From: Marispirochaeta sp964554875
GTDB lineage: Bacteria > Spirochaetota > Spirochaetia > JC444 > Marispirochaetaceae
Direction of reading: 5' to 3'
Length of the DNA stretch: 64,000 bases
Assembly: GCA_964554875.1 (NCBI GenBank)
Contig: CAZKQJ010000003.1
Coordinates: 62,001-126,000, forward strand
Shown piece after piece: positions 41,317-50,127 of the stretch (position 1 is its first letter; every line of letters starts with the position of its first letter). The position numbers and the translations under genes are program-made. A model generated the notes under the pieces. That model did not search any database. It saw only the letters and a program-made list of their open reading frames with translations, and had not been told where the DNA came from.

Positions 41317-41910
41317 ATGGCAAGAGATAAAGTAGACAGAATAGTTAACGGTCTGGCCGAACATTTCGCCTCCGCCTGGCGACTCCTGTCGGATACGACC
41401 ATATACCTATCCTCCCTGCCCTCGGGAAAGGTGTTTCAGCGCTATGAAAACACCCTGCGCAAGTGGCGTCACAGCCTGGAAAACGGACGCAGGAATCCGG
41501 AGGTGGTCAATGAGGTACGTTCACAGATCATCGCCTTCCGGAAAACCCTGCGCAAAATGGGATACGACATCCGCCTGGGGGCTTACGAGATCAAATTCGA
41601 GGGCTTCCGTCATGACGATGCCATCGCCGAGGGCTTCCGGCGAATGGTCCTGTTCATCGCAAAGGACAGTCTCTATTACCTGACGGGGTCGGAAAACCAT
41701 ATCGAACTGGACAGAATCCTGGAGAGCCGCCTGAAAAACGCGCGAATCAGTGCATCCATGCGCCGTCACTATCTGTGGTACCGGTGGCGTCAGAATACCC
41801 TGGTTATTGCCGGTGCGGACTCGGAAATGAAGGAATCCTTCGAAAAACTGCAGCAGGTGGTAAGTGAAAATACCCTGTTTTTCATCAAGCAGCTGAAAAA
41901 ACTGCCATGA
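41317..41910 (+). CDS. Protein of unknown function (197 residues)
   Basis: I do not recognise this protein. It has no signal peptide or membrane helix, is rich in Arg and Lys, and appears mostly helical (VDRIVNGLAEHFASAWRLL; RYENTLRKWRHSLENGR; NTLFFIKQLKKL). A conserved-looking patch is RKMGYDIRLGAYEIKFEGF. GAAGGAA lies before ATG at 41317, and a TATACT is placed 24 bases upstream on the same strand. It is divergent from the phosphoesterase, with only 32 bases between start codons, and precedes the second moxR operon. Confidence 0.7.
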   Translation: MARDKVDRIVNGLAEHFASAWRLLSDTTIYLSSLPSGKVFQRYENTLRKWRHSLENGRRNPEVVNEVRSQIIAFRKTLRKMGYDIRLGAYEIKFEGFRHDDAIAEGFRRMVLFIAKDSLYYLTGSENHIELDRILESRLKNARISASMRRHYLWYRWRQNTLVIAGADSEMKESFEKLQQVVSENTLFFIKQLKKLP

Positions 41911-42012
41911 TTCTCCGGGTACTCACCTTTATTTATGATTATCTTTGTTTTATATTTGACTGAAGGAATCGTCGATTCCGAATTCTCCCGCGCATGAACG
42001 GACGGTAAGTAC

Positions 42013-43026
42013 ATGAGTATGAATTATTCCGTCTCCTCCACAGGAGAGACAATAGCCCTGGTACCGGAAGAGATAAACTCCCTGATGGATAACATCAGGT
42101 CCGTAATCTTTATGGACAGGATCAAGCTCGAATACCTGCTGGCAGCCAAGATTGCCGGCGGCCATGTTATTCTCGCAGATTCCCACGGCGTCGGAAAAAC
42201 CTCCCTGGCCAGAGCCCTGGCGGGGTCGATTATCTGGAAGTCGGAAACCGTGGCTGCCGAGGAGATTGCCATGGACCCCTTCTCCCGGATCCAGTCCACC
42301 GTCGACCTTCTTCCCCAGGACATAATCGGCTACTCCCGTCTCTCAGGACCGGAGAACGAGGTCATTTTCAATAAAGGCCCTATCTTCGCCCATTTTGTAC
42401 TCTGCGACGAGATCAATCTGCTGACCCCAAAGACTCAAGGGTCGTTTTTTCAGGCCATGGAAGAACAGATGGTCTCCATCGAAGGCAGGACCTATCCCCT
42501 GCCGGCTCCCTTCTTTATTATCGCCACCATGAACCTGAAAGGAGCACATCTCTTTCCCCTCCCCGCACCACAGCTCGACCGCTTCATGATCCAGCTCTCC
42601 CTGGGATTTCCCAGTGAAGAGGACGAGGCGGCCATTATCCGGCAGCACGGACGCAGCGACGGCTGGGAAAACTTCAGACCCACCACGGCATCCACTGAAC
42701 TTCTCCGCTGGCAGGCCATGGTGGACGAGGTGGCGATCCATGACGACGTTATCGACTATATAGTCGCCCTTGTCCGGGCTACCCGAAACCATCCGGAGGT
42801 CACAATTCCCGCCTCTCCGAGAACAGGGGTAAAGCTCTCACGACTTGCCCGGGCCCTCTGTCTTGTCCGAGGCCGGGATTATGTTACCCTTGATACGGTA
42901 AAGGAGATATTCATACCCGCTGTCGCCCACCGCATCAGCCTTCACGATCCGGATCGCCCCAAGGAGGGAATCCTGATGGAGATTCTCAACTCTGTTCCTG
43001 TGGACCCGCGGCGAAGGAGACCGTAA
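42013..43026 (+). CDS. MoxR-family AAA+ ATPase, variant
   Basis: The 337-residue ATPase has Walker A HGVGKTSLAR (about 60-68), Walker B VLCDEINLLTPKTQG and sensor 2 SPRTGVKLSRLA. Sensor 1 reads ATMNLKGAH instead of the usual ATQNPIE of the first copy (23402-24337), and it has an extra 15-25 residue segment after Walker A (KSETVAAEEIAMDPFSRIQSTVD). It is the first gene of a four-gene operon with DUF58, transglutaminase and a PQQ-repeat lipoprotein. The start at 42013 has only a GGTAAG-like ribosome site; ATG at 42019 is an alternative. Confidence 0.88.
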   Translation: MSMNYSVSSTGETIALVPEEINSLMDNIRSVIFMDRIKLEYLLAAKIAGGHVILADSHGVGKTSLARALAGSIIWKSETVAAEEIAMDPFSRIQSTVDLLPQDIIGYSRLSGPENEVIFNKGPIFAHFVLCDEINLLTPKTQGSFFQAMEEQMVSIEGRTYPLPAPFFIIATMNLKGAHLFPLPAPQLDRFMIQLSLGFPSEEDEAAIIRQHGRSDGWENFRPTTASTELLRWQAMVDEVAIHDDVIDYIVALVRATRNHPEVTIPASPRTGVKLSRLARALCLVRGRDYVTLDTVKEIFIPAVAHRISLHDPDRPKEGILMEILNSVPVDPRRRRP

Positions 43027-43040
43027 AGGACCCGTCAACC

Positions 43041-44339
43041 ATGAAAAGGGCCTTGATCACAGTATACCGACGCTTCCCTTTAACGATATTGGGATTTCCC
43101 GCGGCAATCGGGCTGTTCCGGGTCCTGGGCAGTGCTTTTGCAGCATCCAACGCATATGCCTATTTCTTTTCCCTGACCGGGCTCAGCCTCCTGGGATTCC
43201 TCATGCTGCTTGCCTTTCTCCAGGCCAGGAAAATCGGGGAGGACGAGATAGTCTGGCACAGCAGACACCGGGTATTTGCGGGCAAGGAGGCAGCTCCCCA
43301 CGGACTCGAGCTTAACCGCAGTCGGCTCCTTCCCTTTTTCCGGGTCCGTTTTCGCCTTACCGGGACCTTGAAGGCGGAGACCAGAGTCCTGGGATACCAC
43401 AGTCAGAGCGGACGATTCAAACCCTCTGAAGGTTTTGTCGTTCCCCTGCCCCTTGGGATCCCCCACTGCGGCAGCTTTCATGCCGAGCTTGCCTTGAGCG
43501 TAGAGGACATCTTCGGGCTGACCCGCTGCTGTATTGGAACACCCGTCAGCAGGCTTATTCCCGTACTCCCCGGGATACTCCACCGGCCGGTACGCTACCG
43601 GATCGCCGAACGCGGGTCCGAGGAGAAGAGCAGGGTAAAGGAGAGCGAGGTAGAGCGCTACTATATGCGGGAGTATGTTCCCGGGGACCGCTTCCGGGAC
43701 ATCAACTGGAAGGCTTCCGGCAGGGGAGACAAGCTCTTTACCCGCATATCCCCGGTGGCCCAGGACGAGAGCACCACCGTAACCCTGTGGGCACGTTTCC
43801 ATACCGGGGACTGCCGCCCATCTCCGGCCCTCCTTGCCATGGCGGAATACCAGAAATCCTGGATCGTCACCTTCCTTCTCCGCATAAAAGAGGAGCACCC
43901 GGACTTCATGTTCCAGGTATTCATAAACCAGGATGAATACCTGCTTGAGAACGATGAAGACCTGGAATCTTTCGCAGCCGCTCTGGGGAGCAGATGGTTC
44001 ACCACAACTCCAGCCGAGCCTCCTCCCTTACCCCGGGAGGGTCGGGTGTACCTGTTCAGCAGCTCCGCGGACGAAAGCCCGGAACATATCAGGCAGCTTT
44101 TTCCCAGGGTGGAGTTCAGTCTGCACCTTTCGAGAATCGCCCGCAGGGATGAGAGAAACGGGGAAAAAGCTGTCGGGATATCCCTCTATCCGGATTATCG
44201 AGGAGAGGACCTGCCCTCTCCGGCCCTTCTGCTTGGAATGTTCAGACAACAGACGCGCTTTTCCCGGCGAGTACCAGGCATAGACGAAGAGGCCGTTCTT
44301 ATTCCCCTGATCGGGAGCAGCGGGGAGGGTAAATCATGA
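43041..44339 (+). CDS. DUF58 domain protein
   Basis: The 432-residue protein has two N-terminal membrane helices (about 10-60), a beta-rich portion with conserved Arg and Cys (FGLTRCCIGTPVSRLIPVLPG), and the DUF58 core YYMREYVPGDRFRDINWKASGRGDKLFTRI (about 213-242). It is the partner of the MoxR ATPase encoded 15 bases upstream. It overlaps the transglutaminase gene by 4 bases (ATGA). The DUF58 core of both copies in the window matches closely (DINWKASGRGDKL against RNIHWKASARLGKL). Confidence 0.9.
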   Translation: MKRALITVYRRFPLTILGFPAAIGLFRVLGSAFAASNAYAYFFSLTGLSLLGFLMLLAFLQARKIGEDEIVWHSRHRVFAGKEAAPHGLELNRSRLLPFFRVRFRLTGTLKAETRVLGYHSQSGRFKPSEGFVVPLPLGIPHCGSFHAELALSVEDIFGLTRCCIGTPVSRLIPVLPGILHRPVRYRIAERGSEEKSRVKESEVERYYMREYVPGDRFRDINWKASGRGDKLFTRISPVAQDESTTVTLWARFHTGDCRPSPALLAMAEYQKSWIVTFLLRIKEEHPDFMFQVFINQDEYLLENDEDLESFAAALGSRWFTTTPAEPPPLPREGRVYLFSSSADESPEHIRQLFPRVEFSLHLSRIARRDERNGEKAVGISLYPDYRGEDLPSPALLLGMFRQQTRFSRRVPGIDEEAVLIPLIGSSGEGKS

Positions 44340-46537
44340 TTATACTCTTTATTCTTCGAACTTCTTTATACCTCTTTACCCTGGCCATCCCCTTTGCACA
44401 CAGCGGGGTTGTAATAGATTACGATCTTTACGGCCTGGGTCTCTATTTTCTGCTCATTCCAGGACAGGCCGTCCTGGCCTACTTTTTTTCTCCGCCAGCC
44501 AGAAAGCTGAAGCACTGCCTTCTGGCGGCAGGATTCTTCCAGCTTGTTCTCAGTCTTCTTTTTGCCGGCGGCGTTTCAGGAGCATTTCAGTATCTCCTGC
44601 TCGGTTCGTGGAGTTTTCTGTCCACCTGGCTGCTCTTTCGCTTCCGCTGGAGGATTGCCGCTGTCCCGGAGCTGATATTTCTCGCCGCAGTATATCTCCG
44701 GCTGATCAACTTTACCCGGGGGCTCTCATCCTCCGCCGGAACACCGACCGCACTGCCTCAGTTTCTCCTGTTTACCGGCATCGCGGCGCTTCTGGCACAG
44801 CTACTGATCATCATGCTTATCCTGCGGCGCGCTTCTGAAGAATCCAGGGGAAATTGGGAATACATAAGCGTACTGACTCTGGCTGTACCCCTTTTACTGG
44901 CTGCAGCCTTCCTGGTTCCCGGGGATTTCGTTCAGCATACGGTGGTCTTTAACCAGCTTTTTGAGCCGCCGGAACCTGAATACCGGCCCCTCGAAGAGGA
45001 GGCGGAAGGACTCCCCGGGGGCAACCTGCAGGGGAGATCCCCCCTGGAGGGACGCCGCAACCGGAATGGACAGCCCGGGCTCTACGGTCTGCCGGCGGAA
45101 CGCTGGGGCGAAAGCGGACGACGGGGTGACCGGGACGGAGAAGGAGAGGGAACCGGCACCGGAGGGCGGCAGTATGCAGTAATGGTGGTATCTTCTCCCC
45201 AGGACCCCACCTACCTGGCGGAGGGGTATTTTGACAGTTTCGATCCGGTACGGGGCTTCGGCAAAGCCCGGGAAATGCCCCTGAACGAGATTGTCGGAAG
45301 GCGCCTGCTGGAAACCTGGGTCAATCCCGTTGTTCCCCGGGACCGCTCCCGCCTGGACACAAAAATCTTTACCCTCTCCACCAGGCCGGAACGGACCCTC
45401 GCCTACCTTCCTCTGCGGGCGGAGCCGACCATATACGACCCCTCGGTGCATCCCTTCACCTATTCATATCCACACATAGCGGCAATCTCCGTCAGCGACC
45501 CCTACGACTGGCGTGCCTCCCGGGACTACAACCGCAGGGAGAGAGAACGCTTATCCAGCGACCTGCAGATTGATCTTGACCCCGCCGTACGGGAACGCTT
45601 CCAGGCCTATCTTGAACCGATCATTTCCGGAACGGCGGGACCGGGACAAAAAATTCTGGCAATACTGAAGAGCTTTGAGGATATCCAGTACGAAATAGGC
45701 TTTGACGAGGATGTCTCCGTGGCGGCCATGGAACACTTTCTCTTTACAAGCAAAAGCGGCGACTGTACCGAGTTCTCCAATACCGCCGCCATTCTGGGTC
45801 GCCTCGCGGGGATTCCTTCCCGGGTCGTTACCGGCTACCTGGCCTCGGAAGGGCTGCAGACCATGTCCCACCTTCAGGGGCTCATGCTGCTGCGGGAGAA
45901 TATCCCCAGCCTCAAGGATCACCCCCTGGAAGAGCTCTATCTGGTCACTACCGCCCACCGTCACTCCTGGCCACAGTTTTATCTGCCCGACTACGGATGG
46001 ATCGACTTCGAGTCAACCCAGTATGCCATCCCGCCTCCGCCGGGGGGAGATCCCAACTCCCGGGATGTGGTGATTCCCCTGATCGAGAACCGGACAGTCA
46101 GAGGAACAGAGTTTCAGATACCCTGGAACCTGGTCCGTCAGCTGATACTGAGCCTGCTGATCCTGCTCTTCGCGGCATTGTACAGCTATCGCTACGGCCG
46201 AGAGGTATTTCTCAGATACATGGCATCCCGGACCGGACGAAGGGGCCTCCTTTCCGTGGAAAAACTGCTTCTGTCACTGCTTGCAAACGAAGGTGTACGC
46301 CTCAAGAAGCGAGCCGAGACACCCCGGGAGTATGCAGAGGAGGTCCCCGAGCTTGGCCGCTTTGTAGAGGTATACGAGAAGCTGCGCTTCAAGCCGGGTA
46401 TCGGCACGGAAGAGGAAAACAGGCTCAGGAAGGAGCTCCTGGATGAACTGCACAGGGTCGTCGCCTCCCGGCGGCGCCGGGGATTGAAAGGGGCCGTCTA
46501 CAGGTTGCTCAGCCTGAAAGGAGTCGCCTACCGATGA
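44336..46537 (+). CDS. Membrane transglutaminase-like protein with DUF4129 tail
   Basis: This 733-residue protein has about six membrane helices (1-205), a Gly/Arg/Glu-rich disordered loop (about 215-285), a periplasmic transglutaminase-like core with catalytic Cys (SKSGDCTEFSNTAA, about 480), His (TTAHRHSW, about 540) and Asp (WIDFESTQY), another membrane helix (about 602-625) and a DUF4129 C-terminal tail (TPREYAEEVPELGRFVEVYEKLRF). It corresponds to the bacterial TgpA-type protein. The catalytic triad looks intact. It overlaps the DUF58 and PQQ-repeat genes by 4 bases each. Confidence 0.88.
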   Translation: MIILFILRTSLYLFTLAIPFAHSGVVIDYDLYGLGLYFLLIPGQAVLAYFFSPPARKLKHCLLAAGFFQLVLSLLFAGGVSGAFQYLLLGSWSFLSTWLLFRFRWRIAAVPELIFLAAVYLRLINFTRGLSSSAGTPTALPQFLLFTGIAALLAQLLIIMLILRRASEESRGNWEYISVLTLAVPLLLAAAFLVPGDFVQHTVVFNQLFEPPEPEYRPLEEEAEGLPGGNLQGRSPLEGRRNRNGQPGLYGLPAERWGESGRRGDRDGEGEGTGTGGRQYAVMVVSSPQDPTYLAEGYFDSFDPVRGFGKAREMPLNEIVGRRLLETWVNPVVPRDRSRLDTKIFTLSTRPERTLAYLPLRAEPTIYDPSVHPFTYSYPHIAAISVSDPYDWRASRDYNRRERERLSSDLQIDLDPAVRERFQAYLEPIISGTAGPGQKILAILKSFEDIQYEIGFDEDVSVAAMEHFLFTSKSGDCTEFSNTAAILGRLAGIPSRVVTGYLASEGLQTMSHLQGLMLLRENIPSLKDHPLEELYLVTTAHRHSWPQFYLPDYGWIDFESTQYAIPPPPGGDPNSRDVVIPLIENRTVRGTEFQIPWNLVRQLILSLLILLFAALYSYRYGREVFLRYMASRTGRRGLLSVEKLLLSLLANEGVRLKKRAETPREYAEEVPELGRFVEVYEKLRFKPGIGTEEENRLRKELLDELHRVVASRRRRGLKGAVYRLLSLKGVAYR

Positions 46538-47784
46538 GACAGTTCAGGGTCGCGGGATTCTGCATACTTCTTCCTCTGCTTTTCATGATCTCCTGCAACC
46601 AGGAAGCCCACTGGGTTATGTTCAGGGGGGAACAGAGCAAGGGCTATACCTCGGAACAGATATATCCTCCCCTGGCAGTCAAATGGAAGCTGAAGCTCCA
46701 GGAGAGTCCCGGGGAGAAGCGCAGCTTCAATCCGCCAATTGTAGTAGAAGATACCATCTATTTCGGGTCCAACGACGGAAATTTCTATGCCCTGGATGTG
46801 GAATCGGGTTACATGCGCTGGGTGTTCAAGACCCTGAGCCCGATAAACTCACTGCCCTACGCGGACGATGAGAATGTCTACTTCGGCTCCTCCGACGGCT
46901 ACCTCTACGCCGTGGACAGGGAAGGAGGAGAAAAGATCTGGGACTTTAATACCCGCTCACCGGTAAACTCCACGGTCATCGGTTACGGAGAGGGGATCGT
47001 CTTTACCTCCGACGTGGGGGCCAGCTACTTTTTCAGTGCCGAGGGAGAGCTTCAGCATCAGATCCCGAATCCTGTATGGCTCTCCCACAGCTTTCAGATT
47101 CAGGACCACATTATGTACTTCGCGCCGGGACCGGAAACGAACCCCCACAGCTTCGGGGCCTACGACATCCGGTCTCGGGACTACCTTTGGTTCATCGACA
47201 CCTGGGACGACGCCCCAACCTGGTACTCCTTTCCCGCAAAAAAGGGGAAGATTCTCCACTACGCCACCAGCAGACTCTACGTAGACGGCTGGCTTCTGAG
47301 CTATTACGGAATAAACGCCCGTAACGGAGAGATTGAGTGGGTCCGGGAGGAGCCCGCGGTGCTGCCGGTCTGGCAGGACATCGACCACTACACACTCTTT
47401 GAGGACTCCCTGGAGCTTCTGGACTATCTTGCCCCGGCCCTCTGGAAGGACCTGGTTATCTATTCCTCCGGGGATAATGTAATACGTGCCTTCAAGGGTA
47501 AAACAGGGAACAGCGCCTGGCGTCGGGAGTTTCTGCAGCCAGCGTCCTCGTCTCCCATCGTTGCCGGCGACCGCGTATATCTAGGGCTCCGGGGATCCCT
47601 GGACGAAGACACCCTGGAAAAGCCCTACCCTTCCCTGCTGGTCTGCCTTTCCGCCAGGACCGGCAAGGTTCTGTGGGAATTTGAAACCGACGGGGATATC
47701 CTGTCGGCCCCGGTAATCGCCGGGGGGTGGATCATCTTCGGAACCGACAACAGCTATTTTTACGTGCTGGAAGAGGTATTCTAA
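46534..47784 (+). CDS. PQQ-repeat lipoprotein (BamB-like beta-propeller)
   Basis: The 416-residue protein begins with a lipobox-like signal (FMISCNQE; cleavage before Cys) and then carries repeated PQQ-type blades: IYFGSNDGNFYALDVESGYMRW, VYFGSSDGYLYAVDREGGEKIW, VIYSSGDNVIRAFKGKTGNSAW and VLWEFETDGDILSAPV. It should be an outer-membrane or periplasmic scaffold. BamB has the same fold but here the gene is the last of the second MoxR/transglutaminase operon, suggesting a role in that envelope system. It overlaps the convergent gene at 47781-48290 by 4 bases. Confidence 0.88.
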   Translation: MRQFRVAGFCILLPLLFMISCNQEAHWVMFRGEQSKGYTSEQIYPPLAVKWKLKLQESPGEKRSFNPPIVVEDTIYFGSNDGNFYALDVESGYMRWVFKTLSPINSLPYADDENVYFGSSDGYLYAVDREGGEKIWDFNTRSPVNSTVIGYGEGIVFTSDVGASYFFSAEGELQHQIPNPVWLSHSFQIQDHIMYFAPGPETNPHSFGAYDIRSRDYLWFIDTWDDAPTWYSFPAKKGKILHYATSRLYVDGWLLSYYGINARNGEIEWVREEPAVLPVWQDIDHYTLFEDSLELLDYLAPALWKDLVIYSSGDNVIRAFKGKTGNSAWRREFLQPASSSPIVAGDRVYLGLRGSLDEDTLEKPYPSLLVCLSARTGKVLWEFETDGDILSAPVIAGGWIIFGTDNSYFYVLEEVF

Positions 47785-48290
47785 GGCCGCCCGGATTCGA
47801 AGGAAAACTGGATGCCTGTCCGGATCCGGGTAGAGGTATTAATCCAGTCCGGCGGTCCGATCAGGAGGTCCTGCTGGGCCTCGATTATCCACTGCATGAA
47901 CTCATGGGTCCTGATCCGTATGCCGCCTTTAACGAAAGGCCCCACATAGGTTCGGTTTTCATCGGCGAAGAGAAACTGGGGGCTTACCCCGGCCCCCAGC
48001 AGATAGGAGACCTTTTCGTTACCGGGAAAGAGGAAGTTGAGCCCCAGATCCAGAGGAATGTAGAACCTGGCGTCGTTTGAACCGGAACCCTCCTCCGGCC
48101 ACAAACCGAAACCGGCCCCCAGGCTGAGTTCCAGTTCGTTATGCAGCGGAACAATGTAGGCGCCGCCGATATCGAGAAAGCCGTCCTCATAGTTGAAAAA
48201 ATCGCCCCCCAGGGTGGCGACAAAGGAAGGGGCCGCCCAGGCCGCCGTTGCCAGCACCATCAGGATCAGGGCAAGATGTACACGCTTCAT
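47781..48290 (-). CDS. Exported protein, probable small outer-membrane barrel
   Basis: The 169-residue protein has a clear signal peptide (MKRVHLALILMVLATAAWA) and alternating short strands with Gly and aromatic ends (LELSLGAGFGLW, FYIPLDLGLNFLF, VSYLLGAGVSPQFLF, VGPFVKGGIRIR, IIEAQQDLL, STRIRTGIQFSFE), a pattern of an outer-membrane beta barrel with about eight strands ending in F. No family name can be assigned. ATG at 48290 is preferred: it has GGAGG before it, and a longer reading adds 38 residues without a ribosome site. Confidence 0.65.
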   Translation of the reverse strand: MKRVHLALILMVLATAAWAAPSFVATLGGDFFNYEDGFLDIGGAYIVPLHNELELSLGAGFGLWPEEGSGSNDARFYIPLDLGLNFLFPGNEKVSYLLGAGVSPQFLFADENRTYVGPFVKGGIRIRTHEFMQWIIEAQQDLLIGPPDWINTSTRIRTGIQFSFESGRP

Positions 48291-48400
48291 GAGTAGTCCT
48301 CCGAATGCATTCAAAATTGTATTCTGACCTAGTTTCGGTCGGTTCAACAAAGAGGTGAAGTCCCTGGGATAAAAATACCCCATAAGCGGTAAAAAACCAG

Positions 48401-48844
48401 TCAACGTTTGCGAAGTACGATCAGAGACGTAGGCGACCAGCCCTGTTTTGCATAAAACTCCAAAGCACGGGTATTGCAGCGGTCAGCCAGAAGCTGCAGT
48501 CGGATAAGGCACTCCCTTCGAACGATGGAGTCGACTTCCATAAGAAGAGCCCGGCCCAATCCCCTTCCGCGATACTTTTCCGTAACGATAAGGTCCTCCA
48601 GGAGTCCAACCTTCCCTCCCTCCGCAGTGGACAGGAGGATATGGAGGGAGACCATTCCAACGGGACGATCCTCCGGGTCCGCCGCCACAAGGACCCGGTA
48701 GGAGGGGTCCCTGAGAATCATGCTCAAGCCTGAGGCATGCAGAACGGGGCGGGGAGAAAAATCCTTTTCAATGGCAAAGAGTTCCGTCAGCATTGCAGCC
48801 AGGGCCTCGATATCCCTATATCCGGCATTTCGTATATGCATCAT
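48401..48844 (-). CDS. GNAT-family acetyltransferase
   Basis: The 147-residue protein has the GNAT pattern: N-terminal IRNAGYRDIEALAAMLTELF, core strand VGMVSLHILLS, the acetyl-CoA-binding VTEKYRGRGLGRALLMEVDSI, and the C-terminal RALEFYAKQGW. It transfers an acetyl group to an unknown amine. It starts inside the 3-prime end of modC (29-base overlap), so it is the last gene of the nif-mod operon by position. Whether it serves nitrogen fixation is not clear. Confidence 0.84.
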   Translation of the reverse strand: MMHIRNAGYRDIEALAAMLTELFAIEKDFSPRPVLHASGLSMILRDPSYRVLVAADPEDRPVGMVSLHILLSTAEGGKVGLLEDLIVTEKYRGRGLGRALLMEVDSIVRRECLIRLQLLADRCNTRALEFYAKQGWSPTSLIVLRKR

Positions 48845-49508
48845 TACATCCCCGGATATACGAGATAATCGGAACCTCATAGCTCTCCCCCTCCTCTATA
48901 ACCAGTGCCCTGTCAGCCAGCTTGGCCATCTCATATTCGTCATGAGATACGAGCAGCACCGTCAGACCTAGGATACGCCTGATTTTATCCAGCTGATTCT
49001 GCAGTGAGTGACGGGCGGTCCTGTCCAGGGCCGAAAAGGGCTCATCCAGCAGCAGAAGCCCGGGACGATGGGAAAGGGCCCTGCAGAGAGCAACTCGCTG
49101 TCGTTGCCCCCCCGACAGCTGTTTCGGCCGAACCCTGCGAAGGTCACCGAGGCCCGTCATGTTCAGCAGGAACTGCTTATACTCGGAATCCTTGCAGGCG
49201 TACCCGATATTCTGTTCCACCGTCATGTGAGGAAACAGGGAGTCCTGCTGGCTGACATAACCGATTCCCCTCCCGGCAGGAGGACGGCAATATCCCTGTT
49301 CGGAGCAGTACCACGGGGTCCCATCCATGCATATGTACCCGCTGTCCGGTACAAGGAGTCCGGCAATCATCCGCAGCAGCGTAGTCTTTCCCGACCCGGA
49401 AGCTCCGCTTACGGCCGTACACTCCCCGGTTCTGAACTGCGCCCGGTACCGGAGAGTCCGGGGACCCGAAGGTGTCGACACACACTTTTCAAGTTTCAGG
49501 CGCAGCAT
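48816..49508 (-). CDS. modC: Molybdate ABC transporter ATPase ModC, no TOBE domain
   Basis: The 230-residue ATPase has Walker A SGASGSGKTTLLR, Q-loop GYVSQQDSLFPHMTVEQN, signature LSGGQRQRVALCRALSHRP, Walker B LLLDEPFSALDR and the switch His SHDEYEMAKLADRALVI. The start at 49508 (MLRLKLEK) is chosen from the family N-terminus; a GGAG lies before it. Typical ModC is about 350 residues and carries a C-terminal TOBE molybdate-binding domain, which is missing here; the protein ends soon after the switch region. The molybdate role is inferred from modA, modB and the nif context. Confidence 0.85.
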   Translation of the reverse strand: MLRLKLEKCVSTPSGPRTLRYRAQFRTGECTAVSGASGSGKTTLLRMIAGLLVPDSGYICMDGTPWYCSEQGYCRPPAGRGIGYVSQQDSLFPHMTVEQNIGYACKDSEYKQFLLNMTGLGDLRRVRPKQLSGGQRQRVALCRALSHRPGLLLLDEPFSALDRTARHSLQNQLDKIRRILGLTVLLVSHDEYEMAKLADRALVIEEGESYEVPIISYIRGCNDAYTKCRI

Positions 49509-50127
49509 TCTTTTTCTCCTCCAGAGCATGCAGGAACACCGCAAGCATGCAGATATTCGATGCGGCGAGCATGAAGGCGTATCCATGGGCGGCAGTATAA
49601 TCCAGAGCCTCTACCCTTTCGTACAGCGCGAGAGAAGCGAGCCGTGTCCGCCCCGGGATATTCCCTCCCACCATCATCATCACCCCGAACTCGCCTGTGA
49701 TCTTGGCGAAGGAGAGGGCAAGGGCAGCCAGAATACCGCCTCTGATCTGGGGCAACAGTACCCTGAAAAAGGTTTCCAGGCGGGTTTTCCCCAGAAGGAT
49801 ACTCGCCTCCAGGGTCTCCCGGGGGATCATGGTCATGCCGTTTTTGAGATTCTGTACGACCAGAGGAAAGGCGACCAGAATACCGGCGACGACCAGTCCG
49901 GAAAAGCTGAAATTCAGACACCCACCGAGGCGATTGAAAATGATCAGCAGGTAAAATCCGAGAACCGTCGGGGGCAGCACAAGAGGGGCAAGACACAGAA
50001 CTTCAAGAACGAAGCGTCCCCGGAAACGCCGGAAAGAGATCAATGACGCCACCGGAAGAGCGAGCAGTACGGTCAGGGGCGCCGTCAGGGCTGCAAGGCT
50101 GAGGGACAGCAGAAACGGTCCCGTCAT
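49489..50127 (-). CDS. modB: Molybdate ABC transporter permease ModB
   Basis: The 212-residue permease has five to six helices with the ModB-type loop ARTRLETFFRVLLPQIRGGILAALALSFAKITGEFG and LPPTVLGFYLL. It starts at the ATG that overlaps the modA stop (ATGA) and runs 20 bases into the modC gene. It imports molybdate together with ModA and ModC, which nitrogenase needs for FeMo-cofactor. Confidence 0.9.
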   Translation of the reverse strand: MTGPFLLSLSLAALTAPLTVLLALPVASLISFRRFRGRFVLEVLCLAPLVLPPTVLGFYLLIIFNRLGGCLNFSFSGLVVAGILVAFPLVVQNLKNGMTMIPRETLEASILLGKTRLETFFRVLLPQIRGGILAALALSFAKITGEFGVMMMVGGNIPGRTRLASLALYERVEALDYTAAHGYAFMLAASNICMLAVFLHALEEKKNAAPET

